Below are positions 44,490-53,340 of a stretch of 64,000 bases of DNA, one piece after another (position 1 is the stretch's first letter; every line of letters begins with the position of its first letter). Below the pieces are notes generated by a model. That model saw nothing but the letters and a program-made list of their open reading frames with translations. It had not been told where the DNA came from and did no database searches. Both the position numbers and the translations under genes were made by a program. This stretch comes from Rhodococcus spelaei (GTDB taxonomy: Bacteria > Actinomycetota > Actinomycetes > Mycobacteriales > Mycobacteriaceae), in the NCBI RefSeq assembly GCF_006704125.1, contig NZ_VIGH01000008.1:1-64000 (forward strand). Direction: 5' to 3'.

Positions 44490-44999
44490 TCAGCCCGCGG
44501 CCGCTGCGCCCCGGTCCTGCCACCACAGGGGTGCGTCGACGAAGTGGTTGTCGTACTCGTCCTGCGCGGCCGCGAGTTCCGCGAGGGTCGCCTCGCCGGC
44601 CTGGATCCGGGCGAGCAGTCGGAAGTACCCGAACCGCTCGACTCCCGGGGTCAGCACGATGAGGACGCGGGCGGGCGAATCCGGGGTGGCGCCGAAGGCG
44701 TGCGGCATGAGCTTGGGCACCACCAGCGACCCACCCGCTCCGACGGTGGTGATCTCGTCGCCCGCCAGCACTCGTAGCTCGCCCTCGACGACGTAGAAGA
44801 GTTCGGAGGACCTGGTGTGGAAGTGCGGGGCGGCGCCGTTCGCGCCGACTCCGAGCCGGACCTCGAGCGAACTGAGCGCGCCGCCCGTCGAGGACGCGTC
44901 GAAGAGCAGGTGCATGGAGGCGTCGTCGTTCCCGACCACCTCGGCGTGTCCGGCGGGGACGGACACTGCATGTTCGCTGGAGTTCGTCATGTCGGTCAT
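44490..44999 (-). CDS. cupin-domain protein
   Basis: A 169-residue single-domain cupin. Metal motif 1 is PHFHTRSSELFYVVEGELRV (His, His, Glu; from residue 60) and motif 2 is VVPKLMPHAFG near residue 99, which keeps one His. GAGGAG precedes ATG 44999; the longer open frame overlaps the DUF4267 stop. The last ~50 residues form helices around an EYDNHFVDAPLWW segment. It is second in an operon with the DUF4267 gene, divergent from TetR. It could be a small dioxygenase or isomerase; the substrate is unknown. Confidence 0.78.
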   Translation of the reverse strand: MTDMTNSSEHAVSVPAGHAEVVGNDDASMHLLFDASSTGGALSSLEVRLGVGANGAAPHFHTRSSELFYVVEGELRVLAGDEITTVGAGGSLVVPKLMPHAFGATPDSPARVLIVLTPGVERFGYFRLLARIQAGEATLAELAAAQDEYDNHFVDAPLWWQDRGAAAAG

Positions 45000-45028
45000 T
45001 GCTGTCTCCTCGGTGGGTGTCGGGTGCG

Positions 45029-45054
45029 GGTCATGCAGTGAGGTCATGCAGTGA
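45029..45054. repeat. 13-bp tandem duplication over the DUF4267 stop
   Basis: GGTCATGCAGTGA occurs twice head to tail. On the minus strand each copy contains the last codons and TGA stop of the DUF4267 gene. Confidence 0.8.
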
Positions 45055-45412
45055 GCAGTCCGGCGGCGACGAGCATCGCGAGTGCGGTTGCGCCGTGAAT
45101 TGCGAACGCAGTCTTACGGTTTCCTCCATTGGTCAAGATGATGAGCATGTCGCCGATCGGAATGAGAGCGAGTACGAGGACCAGCAGTGCGAGCTGATCG
45201 CGTGCGGCGAAGGTGAAGACGATCAGCAGCAGGCCGGTGGTGACGTCGCGGATGCCCTTGACCTGCCACCAGCCCCGAGCGTCGGGGGCGGGACTGGTGG
45301 GCAGGCCGAACCCGGCGGCATTGCCGGCGTTCTTGGCGAGGTAGGCGAGGCCGATTCCGATGATGCCGAGCGCCCCGATCCAGGTGATGACGAGTCCGAT
45401 CCAGTACAGCAT
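45044..45412 (-). CDS. DUF4267 small membrane protein
   Basis: A 122-residue protein with four membrane segments (YWIGLVITWIGALGIIGIG at the start, then DVTTGLLLIVFTFAA, ALLVLVLALIPIGDMLIIL and ATALAMLVAAGLLTA). The GIRDVTTGLL and GNRKTAFAIHG signatures fit DUF4267, small proteins often next to TetR regulators. It is first in an operon with the cupin gene (44-bp gap) and divergent from the TetR gene. The start at 45412 fits the family; the frame is open further back but crosses the operator. Confidence 0.75.
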   Translation of the reverse strand: MLYWIGLVITWIGALGIIGIGLAYLAKNAGNAAGFGLPTSPAPDARGWWQVKGIRDVTTGLLLIVFTFAARDQLALLVLVLALIPIGDMLIILTNGGNRKTAFAIHGATALAMLVAAGLLTA

Positions 45413-45420
45413 GCGAATGC

Positions 45421-45469
45421 CTTTCGTTTGTAGGACTGCTATCGACGATAGGATATCTATGAACGAAAG
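45421..45469. promoter_or_regulatory. nested-palindrome operator
   Basis: An inner CTATCG-A-CGATAG (45439-45451) and outer arms CTTTCGTT (45421-45428) / AACGAAAG (45462-45469) share one centre (45445); 18 of 24 positions pair overall. It overlaps the start regions of both the DUF4267/cupin operon and tetR. Likely the TetR operator. Confidence 0.78.
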
Positions 45470-45480
45470 TCTACCGGTGA

Positions 45481-45494
45481 TAGAATTTGGATCA
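45481..45494 (+). promoter_or_regulatory. -10 element for leaderless tetR mRNA
   Basis: TAGAAT at 45481-45486 lies 7 bp before the ATG at 45494 and there is no ribosome site, so a leaderless transcript is likely. Confidence 0.6.
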
Positions 45495-46066
45495 TGGGTG
45501 TTCGAGAACGCAAGGAACGTGAGCGGCAGGACCGCGAGCGGATGATCGTCGACTGCGCTCGCCGCATCGCCGAGGACGAGGGCTGGCCGGCAGTGACGAC
45601 ACGTCGGCTGGCCGACGAGATCGAGTACAGCCCGCCCGTGCTCTACGGGCACTTCCCGGAAGGCCGGGACGGCATCGTCAGCGCCGTCGCGCTCGACGGG
45701 TTCCGCGACTTCGCGCGAGTCATGCAGGAGGCGACGGAGGGCGAGGCCGAGGGTGATCGGCTGGCGGTGTTCGTCGAGGCCTACCTGCGGTTCGCCGAAG
45801 AGAACCCGGCCACGTACGAGGCCATGTTCTCGATGCGGTTGGGCGTACGGTTCGCCGACGAGTCGACGCCGTCGGAGCTTCGCGAGGCGTTCGCGGTCCT
45901 GGTGTCGGCGGTCGGCGGAGAGGATGCGGGTAACGCCGGGACCAGGGCCGAGGTCTTCTGGAGTGCGCTACACGGGATGTGCGTGCTCACGCAGGGGCAG
46001 CGCCTGAGTCTGGACCGGGACAACAGGTCGGCGCGCATCGAGGTCCTGGCCGGGCTGTTCGGCTGA
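45494..46066 (+). CDS. TetR-family regulator of the cupin operon
   Basis: A 190-residue TetR protein with a highly charged lead (GVRERKERERQDRERM), the HTH at about residues 17-60 (VDCARRIAEDEGWPAVTTRRL, SPPVLYGHFPEGRDG, a slightly unusual recognition helix) and a WHG-type C-terminal domain (VFWSALHGMCVLTQGQRL near residue 155). It is divergent from DUF4267/cupin across a 49-bp nested palindrome, so mutual repression is expected. Confidence 0.84.
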   Translation: MGVRERKERERQDRERMIVDCARRIAEDEGWPAVTTRRLADEIEYSPPVLYGHFPEGRDGIVSAVALDGFRDFARVMQEATEGEAEGDRLAVFVEAYLRFAEENPATYEAMFSMRLGVRFADESTPSELREAFAVLVSAVGGEDAGNAGTRAEVFWSALHGMCVLTQGQRLSLDRDNRSARIEVLAGLFG

Positions 46067-46091
46067 ACGGCTCGAGAGGTCGAGCGGCCGG

Positions 46092-47129
46092 TCAGGTCGC
46101 GCTGCGCTCGTCCGCCCCCATCGCGCCGAGTACCGCCTCGCGGGTGTCGGTCGTTCCGGTGATCTGTGCCTCGCCGACGCCGTCGATGAGCATCTGTCGC
46201 CAGGCCGCCGCGTCGAACTCGATCGGGCTGGTGGAGGCGATGAACTCCTCGACCGCCCGCAGGAAGCGGATCGGGTCGTCGTGGAACGGGAAGTGGCCGC
46301 TGCCCTCGAAGATCTCGATTCGCGAGTCCGGCAGTGCCGAATGCGCGAGGTAGGCGTGGCTGACCGGGATCACCGCGTCGCGGTCGCCCCAGATGATCTG
46401 GACCGGCAGTCGGGCGGTCAGGTAACAGCGGTCCAGCATGGTGACCACCTGGCCCCGCCAGTCGACGACCGCCCGCAGGGTGCGCAGGAAGGCATCGCGC
46501 GCGGTCGGGTCGGGCAGGTCGCTGAGCACCCGCACCAGGTCGGGAGCGTCGTGGAAGATCGCGATCGACTTGAATGGGCCGCGGTACAGCTGGTCGACGA
46601 CCTTGCCCGCCAGCCCCAGGGCGCTGGTACAGCCCGGGATCTGCAGCAGTCGCAGTGCCTGGTTGGCGATCGGCAGCGCGGCGAACCGCAGTGCCGGGTT
46701 GACGTCCTTGGTGACCCCGCCGGGCGCGACCAGGATCAGCCGCTCGATCATCTGCGGGAACTGGTAGGCGAACTGCAGTGCGACCCCGCCGCCGAGGGAG
46801 TGCCCGACCACCGTGGCCCGGTCGAATCCGAGGACGGTGAGCAGGTCCCGCATGCCGTTCGCGTAGGCGGCGATCGAGTAGTCGGCCCGCGGCTTGTCCG
46901 AGCGCCCGTGCCCCAGCAGGTCGGGGGCGATGACGGTGAAGTTCTTCGCGAGGTGCGGAATCACCTCGTTCCAGGTCGAGGAGTTGTCGCCGATCCCGTG
47001 GATGAGCAGCAGCGGAGGTCCGTCACCCGCGATGCGGACCGCCCTGCGGTAGCCGTGGATCGTCCGGAAGACGAGGCGGGGCTCGGTGTCGGGCACCGTG
47101 CGCAAGGTGCGCTTTCGTCCTGCACTCAT
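46092..47129 (-). CDS. alpha/beta hydrolase (Rv2715-like)
   Basis: A 345-residue hydrolase with HGIGDNSSTW near residue 45, nucleophile VVGHSLGGG near residue 113, acid in WGDRDAVIP near residue 247 and His in GSGHFPFHDD near residue 276. The Ser-Asp-His triad is complete. It resembles Rv2715, which sits with the PAC2-family Rv2714 in M. tuberculosis; the same pair occurs here in tandem. The N-terminal 20 residues are basic and not a signal peptide. The substrate is unknown, probably a lipid ester. Confidence 0.85.
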   Translation of the reverse strand: MSAGRKRTLRTVPDTEPRLVFRTIHGYRRAVRIAGDGPPLLLIHGIGDNSSTWNEVIPHLAKNFTVIAPDLLGHGRSDKPRADYSIAAYANGMRDLLTVLGFDRATVVGHSLGGGVALQFAYQFPQMIERLILVAPGGVTKDVNPALRFAALPIANQALRLLQIPGCTSALGLAGKVVDQLYRGPFKSIAIFHDAPDLVRVLSDLPDPTARDAFLRTLRAVVDWRGQVVTMLDRCYLTARLPVQIIWGDRDAVIPVSHAYLAHSALPDSRIEIFEGSGHFPFHDDPIRFLRAVEEFIASTSPIEFDAAAWRQMLIDGVGEAQITGTTDTREAVLGAMGADERSAT

Positions 47130-47145
47130 GTCGACTCCTGTCGCC

Positions 47146-47173
47146 GGTCGGTCCGACTGTCCTCGGACCGACC
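47146..47173. terminator. perfect 11-bp hairpin in the PAC2-hydrolase gap
   Basis: GGTCGGTCCGA and TCGGACCGACC pair around a 6-nt loop. It lies after the PAC2 stop but also in the leader of the hydrolase, so it is either the PAC2 terminator or a leader hairpin. A TATACG -10-like box on the minus strand lies just upstream. Confidence 0.55.
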
Positions 47174-47242
47174 CACCGAGCTAATGATTTGGACGATCGT
47201 ATAGTTCGGGTCCCTGACGCGCGGGGTAACTGTAAAACGGAA

Positions 47243-48190
47243 TCACAGCCCTCGCTCGGTGCCGCCGTCGCCGCCTTCCTGACCGAGCTCCGCGAGGAAC
47301 TTCTCGAACTCGGCGCCCAGCTCGTCGCCGCTGGGGAGCTCCGCGTCACTGGCCAGCAGCGTGGACTGCCGCTCCTGCGCAGCGACGTAGGTGTCGTACT
47401 GCCGCTCGAGTGCCTGCACCACCGACTGGACCTCGTCGTTCCCGGTGATCTGTGCGTCGACCTGCTCGCGCACCCGCGCGGCGGCCTCGCCGAGCGCTGC
47501 CAGCGGCAACTGCAGGTCGGCGATCTCGCCGAGGCTCTCGAGCAGGGTCTCCGCCGCTGCCGGGTAGTCGGCCTGGGCGAGGTAGTGGGGCACGTGCACC
47601 GAGTAGCCCATCGACTCGTGCCCGTGCTGCGCCATCCGCAGCTCGAGCAGTGCGGAGGCGCTGCCGGGGATCTGCAGTTCGCCCGACCAGCTCTGGTTCT
47701 CCCCGATCAGGTCCTTGTTGGACGAGTGCGCGGTCACCCCGAGCGGCCGGGTGTGCGGCACGGCCATCGGGATGGCGCCGAGCGAGATGGTGCGGCGCAC
47801 CCCGAGCTGCTCGGCGAGCAGCCGCACCGCGGTCGTGAACCGCTCCCACTTCAGGTCGGGCTCGAGCCCCGCGAGCAGCAGGAACGGCGTTCCGGCGGTG
47901 TCCTTGAGGGCGTAGAGGTTGAGCTCCGGCTCGTCGTAGTCGGAGAAGTGGTCGGCCTTGAAGGTCATCGACGGTCGACGCGAGCGGTAGTCGATCAGCT
48001 CGTCGACCGCGAACGAGGCCACCAGTTCGGACTCGAGGCTCTCGCGCAGGTGCGTGGTGGCCAGCTTGACGGCGTGACCGGCGTCGGAGAAACCTTCCAG
48101 CCCGTGCACGAGCACCGGGCCGCGGCCGTCGTGCGCAGAGACCTGCGGCGCCGGGAACTCCAGCTCGTACATCCTCGACTGATCGTCCAT
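47243..48190 (-). CDS. PAC2-family protein (Rv2714-like)
   Basis: A 315-residue member of the PAC2 (proteasome assembly chaperone 2-like) family: LVHGLEGFSDAGHAVKLATT near residue 27, SLGAIPMAVPHTRPLGVTAH near residue 135 and GYSVHVPHYLAQADYPAAA near residue 195, then a helical, acidic C-terminus (EFEKFLAELGQEGGD). Actinobacterial PAC2 proteins form trimers, but their role is not established. It precedes the alpha/beta hydrolase and is divergent from the lipoprotein gene. Confidence 0.88.
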   Translation of the reverse strand: MDDQSRMYELEFPAPQVSAHDGRGPVLVHGLEGFSDAGHAVKLATTHLRESLESELVASFAVDELIDYRSRRPSMTFKADHFSDYDEPELNLYALKDTAGTPFLLLAGLEPDLKWERFTTAVRLLAEQLGVRRTISLGAIPMAVPHTRPLGVTAHSSNKDLIGENQSWSGELQIPGSASALLELRMAQHGHESMGYSVHVPHYLAQADYPAAAETLLESLGEIADLQLPLAALGEAAARVREQVDAQITGNDEVQSVVQALERQYDTYVAAQERQSTLLASDAELPSGDELGAEFEKFLAELGQEGGDGGTERGL

Positions 48191-48461
48191 CGTGACCCCT
48201 TCACATCCTTCGTTCTCGTCCAGTGTCCCTCACCGGCCGAGGGGGGCGCGCACCCCGTCACACCCTTGTTCGTTACTGGGAAAACATGGTGTGCGGTGGC
48301 GTTCATTCCCGGCGCGCGATGATTGTGCCGACAGCGAAACGCACCGACCGGCGTGGAAGTTCCCGCGACGTCCGCCGACATCGCGACTCGGCCTGCGGCA
48401 GCCATGACCGGCGGGGTGGCACAGTGGACGGACACGCCCCGTCAGCACTGGAGGATTGACG
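48191..48461. promoter_or_regulatory. divergent gap between PAC2 and lipoprotein genes
   Basis: 271 bp without a credible gene. I see no clear palindrome or box. Only a GGAGGA ribosome site at 48450-48455 before the lipoprotein TTG can be defended. Confidence 0.35.
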
Positions 48462-49175
48462 TTGAATCGCCGCACCCTGGTCGCCGGTCTCGCCGCGCTC
48501 ACCCTGTCGCTCGCGGGGTGCTCGTCGTCTGTGTCCGGTGTCGCGGAGCCCGCTGCCTCCGCCGACGGGACGGGCGGAGCGGGGCAGTCCACGACGACCG
48601 AACGGATCTCCGCGTCGCTGGACTCGATGCTGCTCACTCCCACCGACTTTCCGACTCCCTACCAGGCGATAGTGCTGGCACCCCAGGCCGTCGCGCAGGC
48701 CGCCGCGGACCTCGGCGGAATTCCCGCGGGCGCGAAGGTCGACCCGGCCGGCTGCAAGCCGCCCACCCAGGACTACGGGCCGGATTCCACCGCGATGATC
48801 GTCGGTACGGACAACGACAAGCGCGCCACCGTCACCGTCGAACTGACCCGGGTCGATCGCCCACTGGCCACCAGGACCGCGGAGATCGGTCAGTGCCTCG
48901 AGGTGGCCACCACCAAGGACGGCGCCACCGCACACGTCACCACCAAGATCCTGCCCGGCCCGCCGATCAACGCGGACGACACCATGGCGATGCGGCAGAC
49001 GGTCACCTCCGGCGAGGCCGGCGCGACCGTGAAGCAGTCGATGCTCACACTCGTCGGGCAGGTCGCGGACGTGCGGATATCGGCCACCTACATGTCGTTC
49101 GGTGACGGGAAGCCGGACTCGGCCACCCTCGACCAGGTGTTCACCGAAGCGGTGCAGCGGGTCCACGCGGCCTGA
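48462..49175 (+). CDS. lipoprotein, unknown
   Basis: A 237-residue lipoprotein: basic NRR, hydrophobic core (LVAGLAALTLSLAGC) with the lipobox cysteine at residue 19. The start is TTG 48462, set by GGAGGA 7 bp upstream; the TTG at 48456 would be too close to that site. A Ser/Gly/Ala linker leads to a mature domain (LTPTDFPTPYQAIVL, then DSTAMIVGTDNDKRATVTVE, VDRPLATRTAEIGQCLEVAT). It resembles the small sensor-like lipoproteins common in mycolata. It has two cysteines (near 92 and 143) besides the lipidated one. Function unknown. Confidence 0.7.
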   Translation: MNRRTLVAGLAALTLSLAGCSSSVSGVAEPAASADGTGGAGQSTTTERISASLDSMLLTPTDFPTPYQAIVLAPQAVAQAAADLGGIPAGAKVDPAGCKPPTQDYGPDSTAMIVGTDNDKRATVTVELTRVDRPLATRTAEIGQCLEVATTKDGATAHVTTKILPGPPINADDTMAMRQTVTSGEAGATVKQSMLTLVGQVADVRISATYMSFGDGKPDSATLDQVFTEAVQRVHAA

Positions 49176-49288
49176 CATGTCCACCCCCACCGGAGATCTG
49201 TGGACTGAGTTCGGATTCATCCACAGGCACCCGGATCGGCCCAGGAGCGGCGCACCGGGGTGACGGTGGACCGCTGCAGTGTTCGGGC

Positions 49289-50356
49289 ATGGCAACCATG
49301 CATTCGAACTCGCTCCCCGACGCGCACGGCCCAGTCCGGATCAGCGATCCCGGCGACCTGATCGCGGCGATTCCCGCCCTGCTCGGCTTCTGGCCGCGCC
49401 GCTCGCTGGTCGTCGTCTGCCTCGGCGGAGGCGACCCATCGCTCGTGCGCGCCGTCATGCGGCACGACCTACCGTCCGGCGGGGTCGGCTCGGCCGACCG
49501 GGACGCGCTGGACCGGATAGTGCACGTCTGCGGGCGCGAGGAGGTCGACTCGGTGGTCGCGGTAGTCGTCGACGAACGCGCCAACCGGCGCGGCACCCAC
49601 AACGCGCTGGTCGACGAACTCGGCGCCGGCCTCGCCGAACACGGCATCCCGATGATCGGCGCGCACGTGCTCGCCCAGGTCACCGCGGGGCAGCGGTGGC
49701 GCGGCCTGCTCGGCGACATGCGACGTGGAGTGCTGCCCGATCCGGAGGCCTCGGAGGTGGCGCTCGCCCAGGTGCTCAGCGGCAGGGCGATCAGGGGCTC
49801 CCGGGAGGAACTCGAGGCGATCCTGGAACCGGACCCGGTCCGCGACCGGCAGCGCCTTGCCGTCCTGATCGGCCGCGCCCACGACAGGGCCGGCGCGCCC
49901 GCCGCGGCGACGCAGCGAGAGAGGCTCGAATTCGTGCTCGGCCGGATCGCGGACCTCGCCTCGTCGGTTGCACCCACCGACGACGACGTCGCCGATCTGG
50001 CCGTCGCACTGGCCGATGTCCGCGTTCGCGACTCCCTGCTCTGCCTCGCGGTCACCGACGAGGCCGACGCCGCCGAACAGTTGTGGATCCTGCTCGCCCG
50101 TGCGCTTCCGGACCGCGACCGCGCGGAGGCTGCTGCGCTGCTCGGGTTCAGCGCCTACGCGCGCGGGGACGGTCCGATGGCAGGGGTGGCCTTCGCGGCG
50201 GCGCTGGGCGCCGATCCGGACCACCGGCTCGCGGCCCTGCTCGACGACGCACTGCAGTCGGGAGTCCGGCCCGAGTCGGTGTGCGAGCTCGCGGCCACCG
50301 GGCGGGACGTCGCCGGGCAGATCGGCGTGCGGATGCCGCCGCCGGTGCGGTGCTGA
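49289..50356 (+). CDS. DUF4192 family protein
   Basis: A 355-residue, soluble, Ala/Arg/Asp-rich protein. The start LIAAIPALLGFWPRRSLVVV near residue 24 and the end block LLGFSAYARGDGPMAGVAFA near residue 287 define the actinobacterial DUF4192 family. Function unknown; some members occur near sigB/ideR-type clusters as here. It follows the lipoprotein gene after 113 bp that hold a 7-bp CTGTGGA/TCCACAG inverted repeat. Confidence 0.8.
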   Translation: MATMHSNSLPDAHGPVRISDPGDLIAAIPALLGFWPRRSLVVVCLGGGDPSLVRAVMRHDLPSGGVGSADRDALDRIVHVCGREEVDSVVAVVVDERANRRGTHNALVDELGAGLAEHGIPMIGAHVLAQVTAGQRWRGLLGDMRRGVLPDPEASEVALAQVLSGRAIRGSREELEAILEPDPVRDRQRLAVLIGRAHDRAGAPAAATQRERLEFVLGRIADLASSVAPTDDDVADLAVALADVRVRDSLLCLAVTDEADAAEQLWILLARALPDRDRAEAAALLGFSAYARGDGPMAGVAFAAALGADPDHRLAALLDDALQSGVRPESVCELAATGRDVAGQIGVRMPPPVRC

Positions 50357-50379
50357 CTGTTGCGCCCCGCACGCGCAGA

Positions 50380-51387
50380 TCAGCGGAAGTCGTTGTGCGC
50401 GATGATCTCCGCGACCAGGGCGGCGGTCGGGAAGTCGGTCATGACGACACCTGTGCGCCCGTCCGCTCCCGCCAGGTAGTCCACCGCCCGCGCGTTCATC
50501 CCGGTGACGCCGAGCGCGCCGTCGGCGATCGTGACGGGCAGCGCGCCGCTGACGATGGCGCCGGGATCCGGTACGCCCGTGGCGCTGAGGTGGTTGACGT
50601 ACAGCGTGCTCGGCGAGCCGACCCCGGCGCGCTCGAACTGCGCGCGGGCCTCGTCCCACTTCCGCGGGACGTCGGCGAGGCCCGACAGCACGTAGTCGTC
50701 CTGGATGTCCATCCGGTTGCCGCCCCACTTCGGCCCGTAGGCGGTGGTCGCCGAGAAGTCCTGCAGGATGACGATCCTGCCGCGGGTCTGGCCGAGGGTC
50801 GGGATCGACCCGTCGTACCCGGCGGGCGGGGTCCACAGGTGCTCGCGCAACAGGTCGCGGGTGTCGGGATTGTCGTGGAGGTACCAGTTCAGGGTGTCCT
50901 GGTACGAGCGGGTGTTCTCGGCCTCGGTGTCCTCGCTCTTGAGTCGCATCAGTACGGTCTCGGTCGGATTCACGCGGAGGAAGTCGGCGACCTCGCGGAC
51001 GACGTCGGTGAAGTTGGCGTGCAGGTATTCGGGGCCGTGGTGGATCGAGAACGCGTCCCGGAAGTGCCGGGTCCGGATGTCGAGGGCGCGCACCCCCGCA
51101 TCCAACTGCGAGGGCAGGGAGGCGTCCTGGGTTTGCGAGACGATCGAGGCGCCGGCGGTCATGGTGTCGTGGGTGCCGGGGACGGACAGCGAGGCCAGGC
51201 TCGCGTCGTCGGGCAGTCGCCGCATCCAGTCCGGGTCGTGCGCGCCGGCGAGACGGTCGCCCGCCGAGGAGCCTGCCGACCCCGTCGAACCCGCGGACGC
51301 GGCCACGGCCTGCGGTGCGGCGAGCGACAGCGGGGCGAGCAGCAGTGCCGCGATCAGGATGGCGCGGCGCACGGGGGAGGGTGCCAT
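50380..51387 (-). CDS. secreted PI-specific phospholipase C-like protein
   Basis: A 335-residue exported protein with a signal peptide (RRAILIAALLLAPLSLAA, AxA near residue 27) and a TIM-barrel PI-PLC X domain: SVPGTHDTMTAG near residue 65 and SIHHGPEYLHANFTDV near residue 113, giving the two catalytic histidines, plus RLKSEDTE near residue 144. Bacterial relatives cleave phosphatidylinositol without calcium. Mycolata make PI and PIMs, so the target could be host or own lipid. It is convergent with DUF4192, and galE's terminator hairpin lies upstream of its start. Confidence 0.85.
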   Translation of the reverse strand: MAPSPVRRAILIAALLLAPLSLAAPQAVAASAGSTGSAGSSAGDRLAGAHDPDWMRRLPDDASLASLSVPGTHDTMTAGASIVSQTQDASLPSQLDAGVRALDIRTRHFRDAFSIHHGPEYLHANFTDVVREVADFLRVNPTETVLMRLKSEDTEAENTRSYQDTLNWYLHDNPDTRDLLREHLWTPPAGYDGSIPTLGQTRGRIVILQDFSATTAYGPKWGGNRMDIQDDYVLSGLADVPRKWDEARAQFERAGVGSPSTLYVNHLSATGVPDPGAIVSGALPVTIADGALGVTGMNARAVDYLAGADGRTGVVMTDFPTAALVAEIIAHNDFR

Positions 51388-51414
51388 GGAACGAACCTTT
51401 GCCGGAGAGGGACG

Positions 51415-51460
51415 CGGACAGTTCACCGAGCGGTCGGAACCTCGCTCGGTGAACGGTCCG
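51415..51460 (-). terminator. terminator of the ideR-galE operon
   Basis: An 18-bp stem (CGGACAGTTCACCGAGCG against CGCTCGGTGAACGGTCCG, one mismatch) with a 10-nt loop, 51 bp after galE and just before the phospholipase gene. Confidence 0.78.
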
Positions 51461-51510
51461 CAGCATCCCATGCCACCCGCGGCCGGTGGCGCTTTTCGCT
51501 CGAAGTGCGG

Positions 51511-52509
51511 TCAGTCGCGGCGGACCGCGTGCGAGCGGTCACCGAGATCCTGCAGGAAGGTCCAGGCGTCGGCCACGATGACGTCCAGGTCGGTGCGCTG
51601 CGGCCGCCAGCCGAGTTCGGCGATCGCCTTCTCGCTCGACGCGACCAGTACGGCCGGGTCGCCCGCACGGCGGGGAGCGTCCTGCACCGAGATCGGCAGT
51701 CCGGTCACCCGCTGGCACGCCGAAATGACTTCGCGCACACTGAATCCGGCCCCGCTGCCCAGGTTGTAGATGCTGTGGACGCCGGCGGTGGCCTGCGTCA
51801 ACGCCAGCAGGTGCGCCTCGGCCAGGTCGAGGACGTGGATGTAGTCGCGCACCGCGGTGCCGTCCGGGGTCGGCCAGTCGGTGCCGAACACCGAGATCTG
51901 CTCGCGCTGCCCGAGCGCCACCTGCAGCACCAACGGAATGAGATGTGTTTCCACGACACGGTTCTCGCCCGCGCCGCGGTAGGCGCCCGCGACGTTGAAG
52001 TACCGCAGGCTGGTCGCCGCCAGTCCGTAGGCGTTGGCGTACGAGGTGATGGCGTGGTCGATCGCGAGCTTGGTGGCCCCGTACGGATTGGTCGGCCGGG
52101 TCGGGTCGTCCTCGGTGATCGGGGTCCGCTCCGGTTCGCCGTACGTCGCCGCAGTCGAGGAGAACACCAGTCGAGGCGTGCCCGACGTCCGGATCGCCTC
52201 CAACAGGGCAAGTGTGGTGACGACATTTCCGCGCCAGTACTTTTCGGGCTCGACGACGGACTCGCCGACCAGCGACTGCGCCGCGAAATGCAGCACACCG
52301 TCGAAGCGGGGACCGGACGAGCCGTTCCCCAGTACGGATCCTGCCAGCTCGGCGACGTCGCCCTCGACGAACTCCGCGCCCGCCGGAACGGCATCCGCAT
52401 TGCCCGTCGACAGGTCGTCCACGACGACGACCTCGTGGCCGCGCTCGATCAGCACGGTCGCACACACACTGCCCACATAACCGGCGCCGCCGGTGACCAG
52501 AAGTCGCAC
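51511..52509 (-). CDS. galE: UDP-glucose 4-epimerase
   Basis: An extended short-chain dehydrogenase of 332 residues that interconverts UDP-glucose and UDP-galactose, needed for the galactan of the wall. The NAD motif is TGGAGYVGS at residues 6-14; the Ser is in [11 protein letters not shown] near residue 118 and Tyr-x3-Lys in NPYGATK near residue 142. It is 6 bp after ideR and co-transcribed, as in corynebacteria and rhodococci. A strong hairpin follows. Confidence 0.92.
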   Translation of the reverse strand: MRLLVTGGAGYVGSVCATVLIERGHEVVVVDDLSTGNADAVPAGAEFVEGDVAELAGSVLGNGSSGPRFDGVLHFAAQSLVGESVVEPEKYWRGNVVTTLALLEAIRTSGTPRLVFSSTAATYGEPERTPITEDDPTRPTNPYGATKLAIDHAITSYANAYGLAATSLRYFNVAGAYRGAGENRVVETHLIPLVLQVALGQREQISVFGTDWPTPDGTAVRDYIHVLDLAEAHLLALTQATAGVHSIYNLGSGAGFSVREVISACQRVTGLPISVQDAPRRAGDPAVLVASSEKAIAELGWRPQRTDLDVIVADAWTFLQDLGDRSHAVRRD

Positions 52510-52515
52510 GAGCCG

Positions 52516-53208
52516 CTAGACCTGCTTGACCTGGACCGCGTGGGCCAGTTCCTCGGGCAGGTCGATTCCGCTGTGGCCGGAGGCGGTGATGGTCACCCAG
52601 CCCGGCTTCGTCTCGACCGTCACGCGCGCATCCGGAACGACGCCCGCGTCACGGAGTCGGCCGATGACGTCGGGATCGGACTGCACGTGTTCGGCCAGCC
52701 GGCGCACCACTACCGCGGTCGGCGTGCCCGAGGGCACGTCGGTGAGCCGGATCAGCGTCTCGCCGTTGTCCGTCGGGCGCTTGAGACCCAACTGCGCGAG
52801 CCCCGGAATCGGGTTGCCGTACGGCGAGGTCGTCGGGTTGTCGAGCACCTCGACCAGACGCCGCTCGACCTCCTCGCTCATCACGTGTTCCCAGCGGCAC
52901 GCCTCGGCGTGCACCTGGTCCCAGTCGAGGCCGATCACGTCGACCAGCAGTCGCTCGGCGAGCCGGTGCTTGCGCATCACCGCGACCGCCAGGTCACGGC
53001 CCTTGTCCGTCAGCTCCAGGTGCCGGTCACCGGCGACCAGCAACAGTCCGTCGCGTTCCATCCGGGCCACCGTCTGGCTCACGGTCGGTCCGCTCTGCTC
53101 GAGTCGCTCGGCGATCCGAGCGCGCAGCGGAACAACGCCTTCTTCTTCAAGGTCGTAGATCGTCCGGAGGTACATCTCCGTGGTGTCGACCAGATCCTTC
53201 ACGCTCAC
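52516..53208 (-). CDS. ideR: iron-dependent regulator IdeR
   Basis: DtxR-family metal-sensing repressor (230 residues). Domains: winged helix (LVDTTEMYLRTIYDLEEEGV, then AERLEQSGPTVSQTVARME as recognition region), dimerisation and metal domain (KHRLAERLLVDVIGL, EACRWEHVMSEEVERRL carrying Cys and His/Glu ligands, near residues 75-115) and an SH3-like C-terminus. It controls siderophore and iron-storage genes. GTG 53208 is the start, with a second GTG two codons on; TAGAAT lies near 53232 on the minus strand as a -10. It heads the ideR-galE operon. Confidence 0.95.
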   Translation of the reverse strand: MSVKDLVDTTEMYLRTIYDLEEEGVVPLRARIAERLEQSGPTVSQTVARMERDGLLLVAGDRHLELTDKGRDLAVAVMRKHRLAERLLVDVIGLDWDQVHAEACRWEHVMSEEVERRLVEVLDNPTTSPYGNPIPGLAQLGLKRPTDNGETLIRLTDVPSGTPTAVVVRRLAEHVQSDPDVIGRLRDAGVVPDARVTVETKPGWVTITASGHSGIDLPEELAHAVQVKQV

Positions 53209-53340
53209 GCCCCTTCGTCTCGCATGATTCTACCTAGATACACAGCCGAATCGGCGCGGCACTCGCGCGACGACGCCTCACAACGCTCAACACCGTCCGC
53301 GGCTCGCGCGTTCCCCACCCCCGCCAGTAGCGTGAGTTCC

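Noticed and set aside
49198-49226. Pair of DnaA-box-like sequences (TGTGGA / TCCACA)
   Set aside because: Only two imperfect 7-bp arms, no AT-rich region or dnaA/dnaN nearby; more likely a small hairpin.
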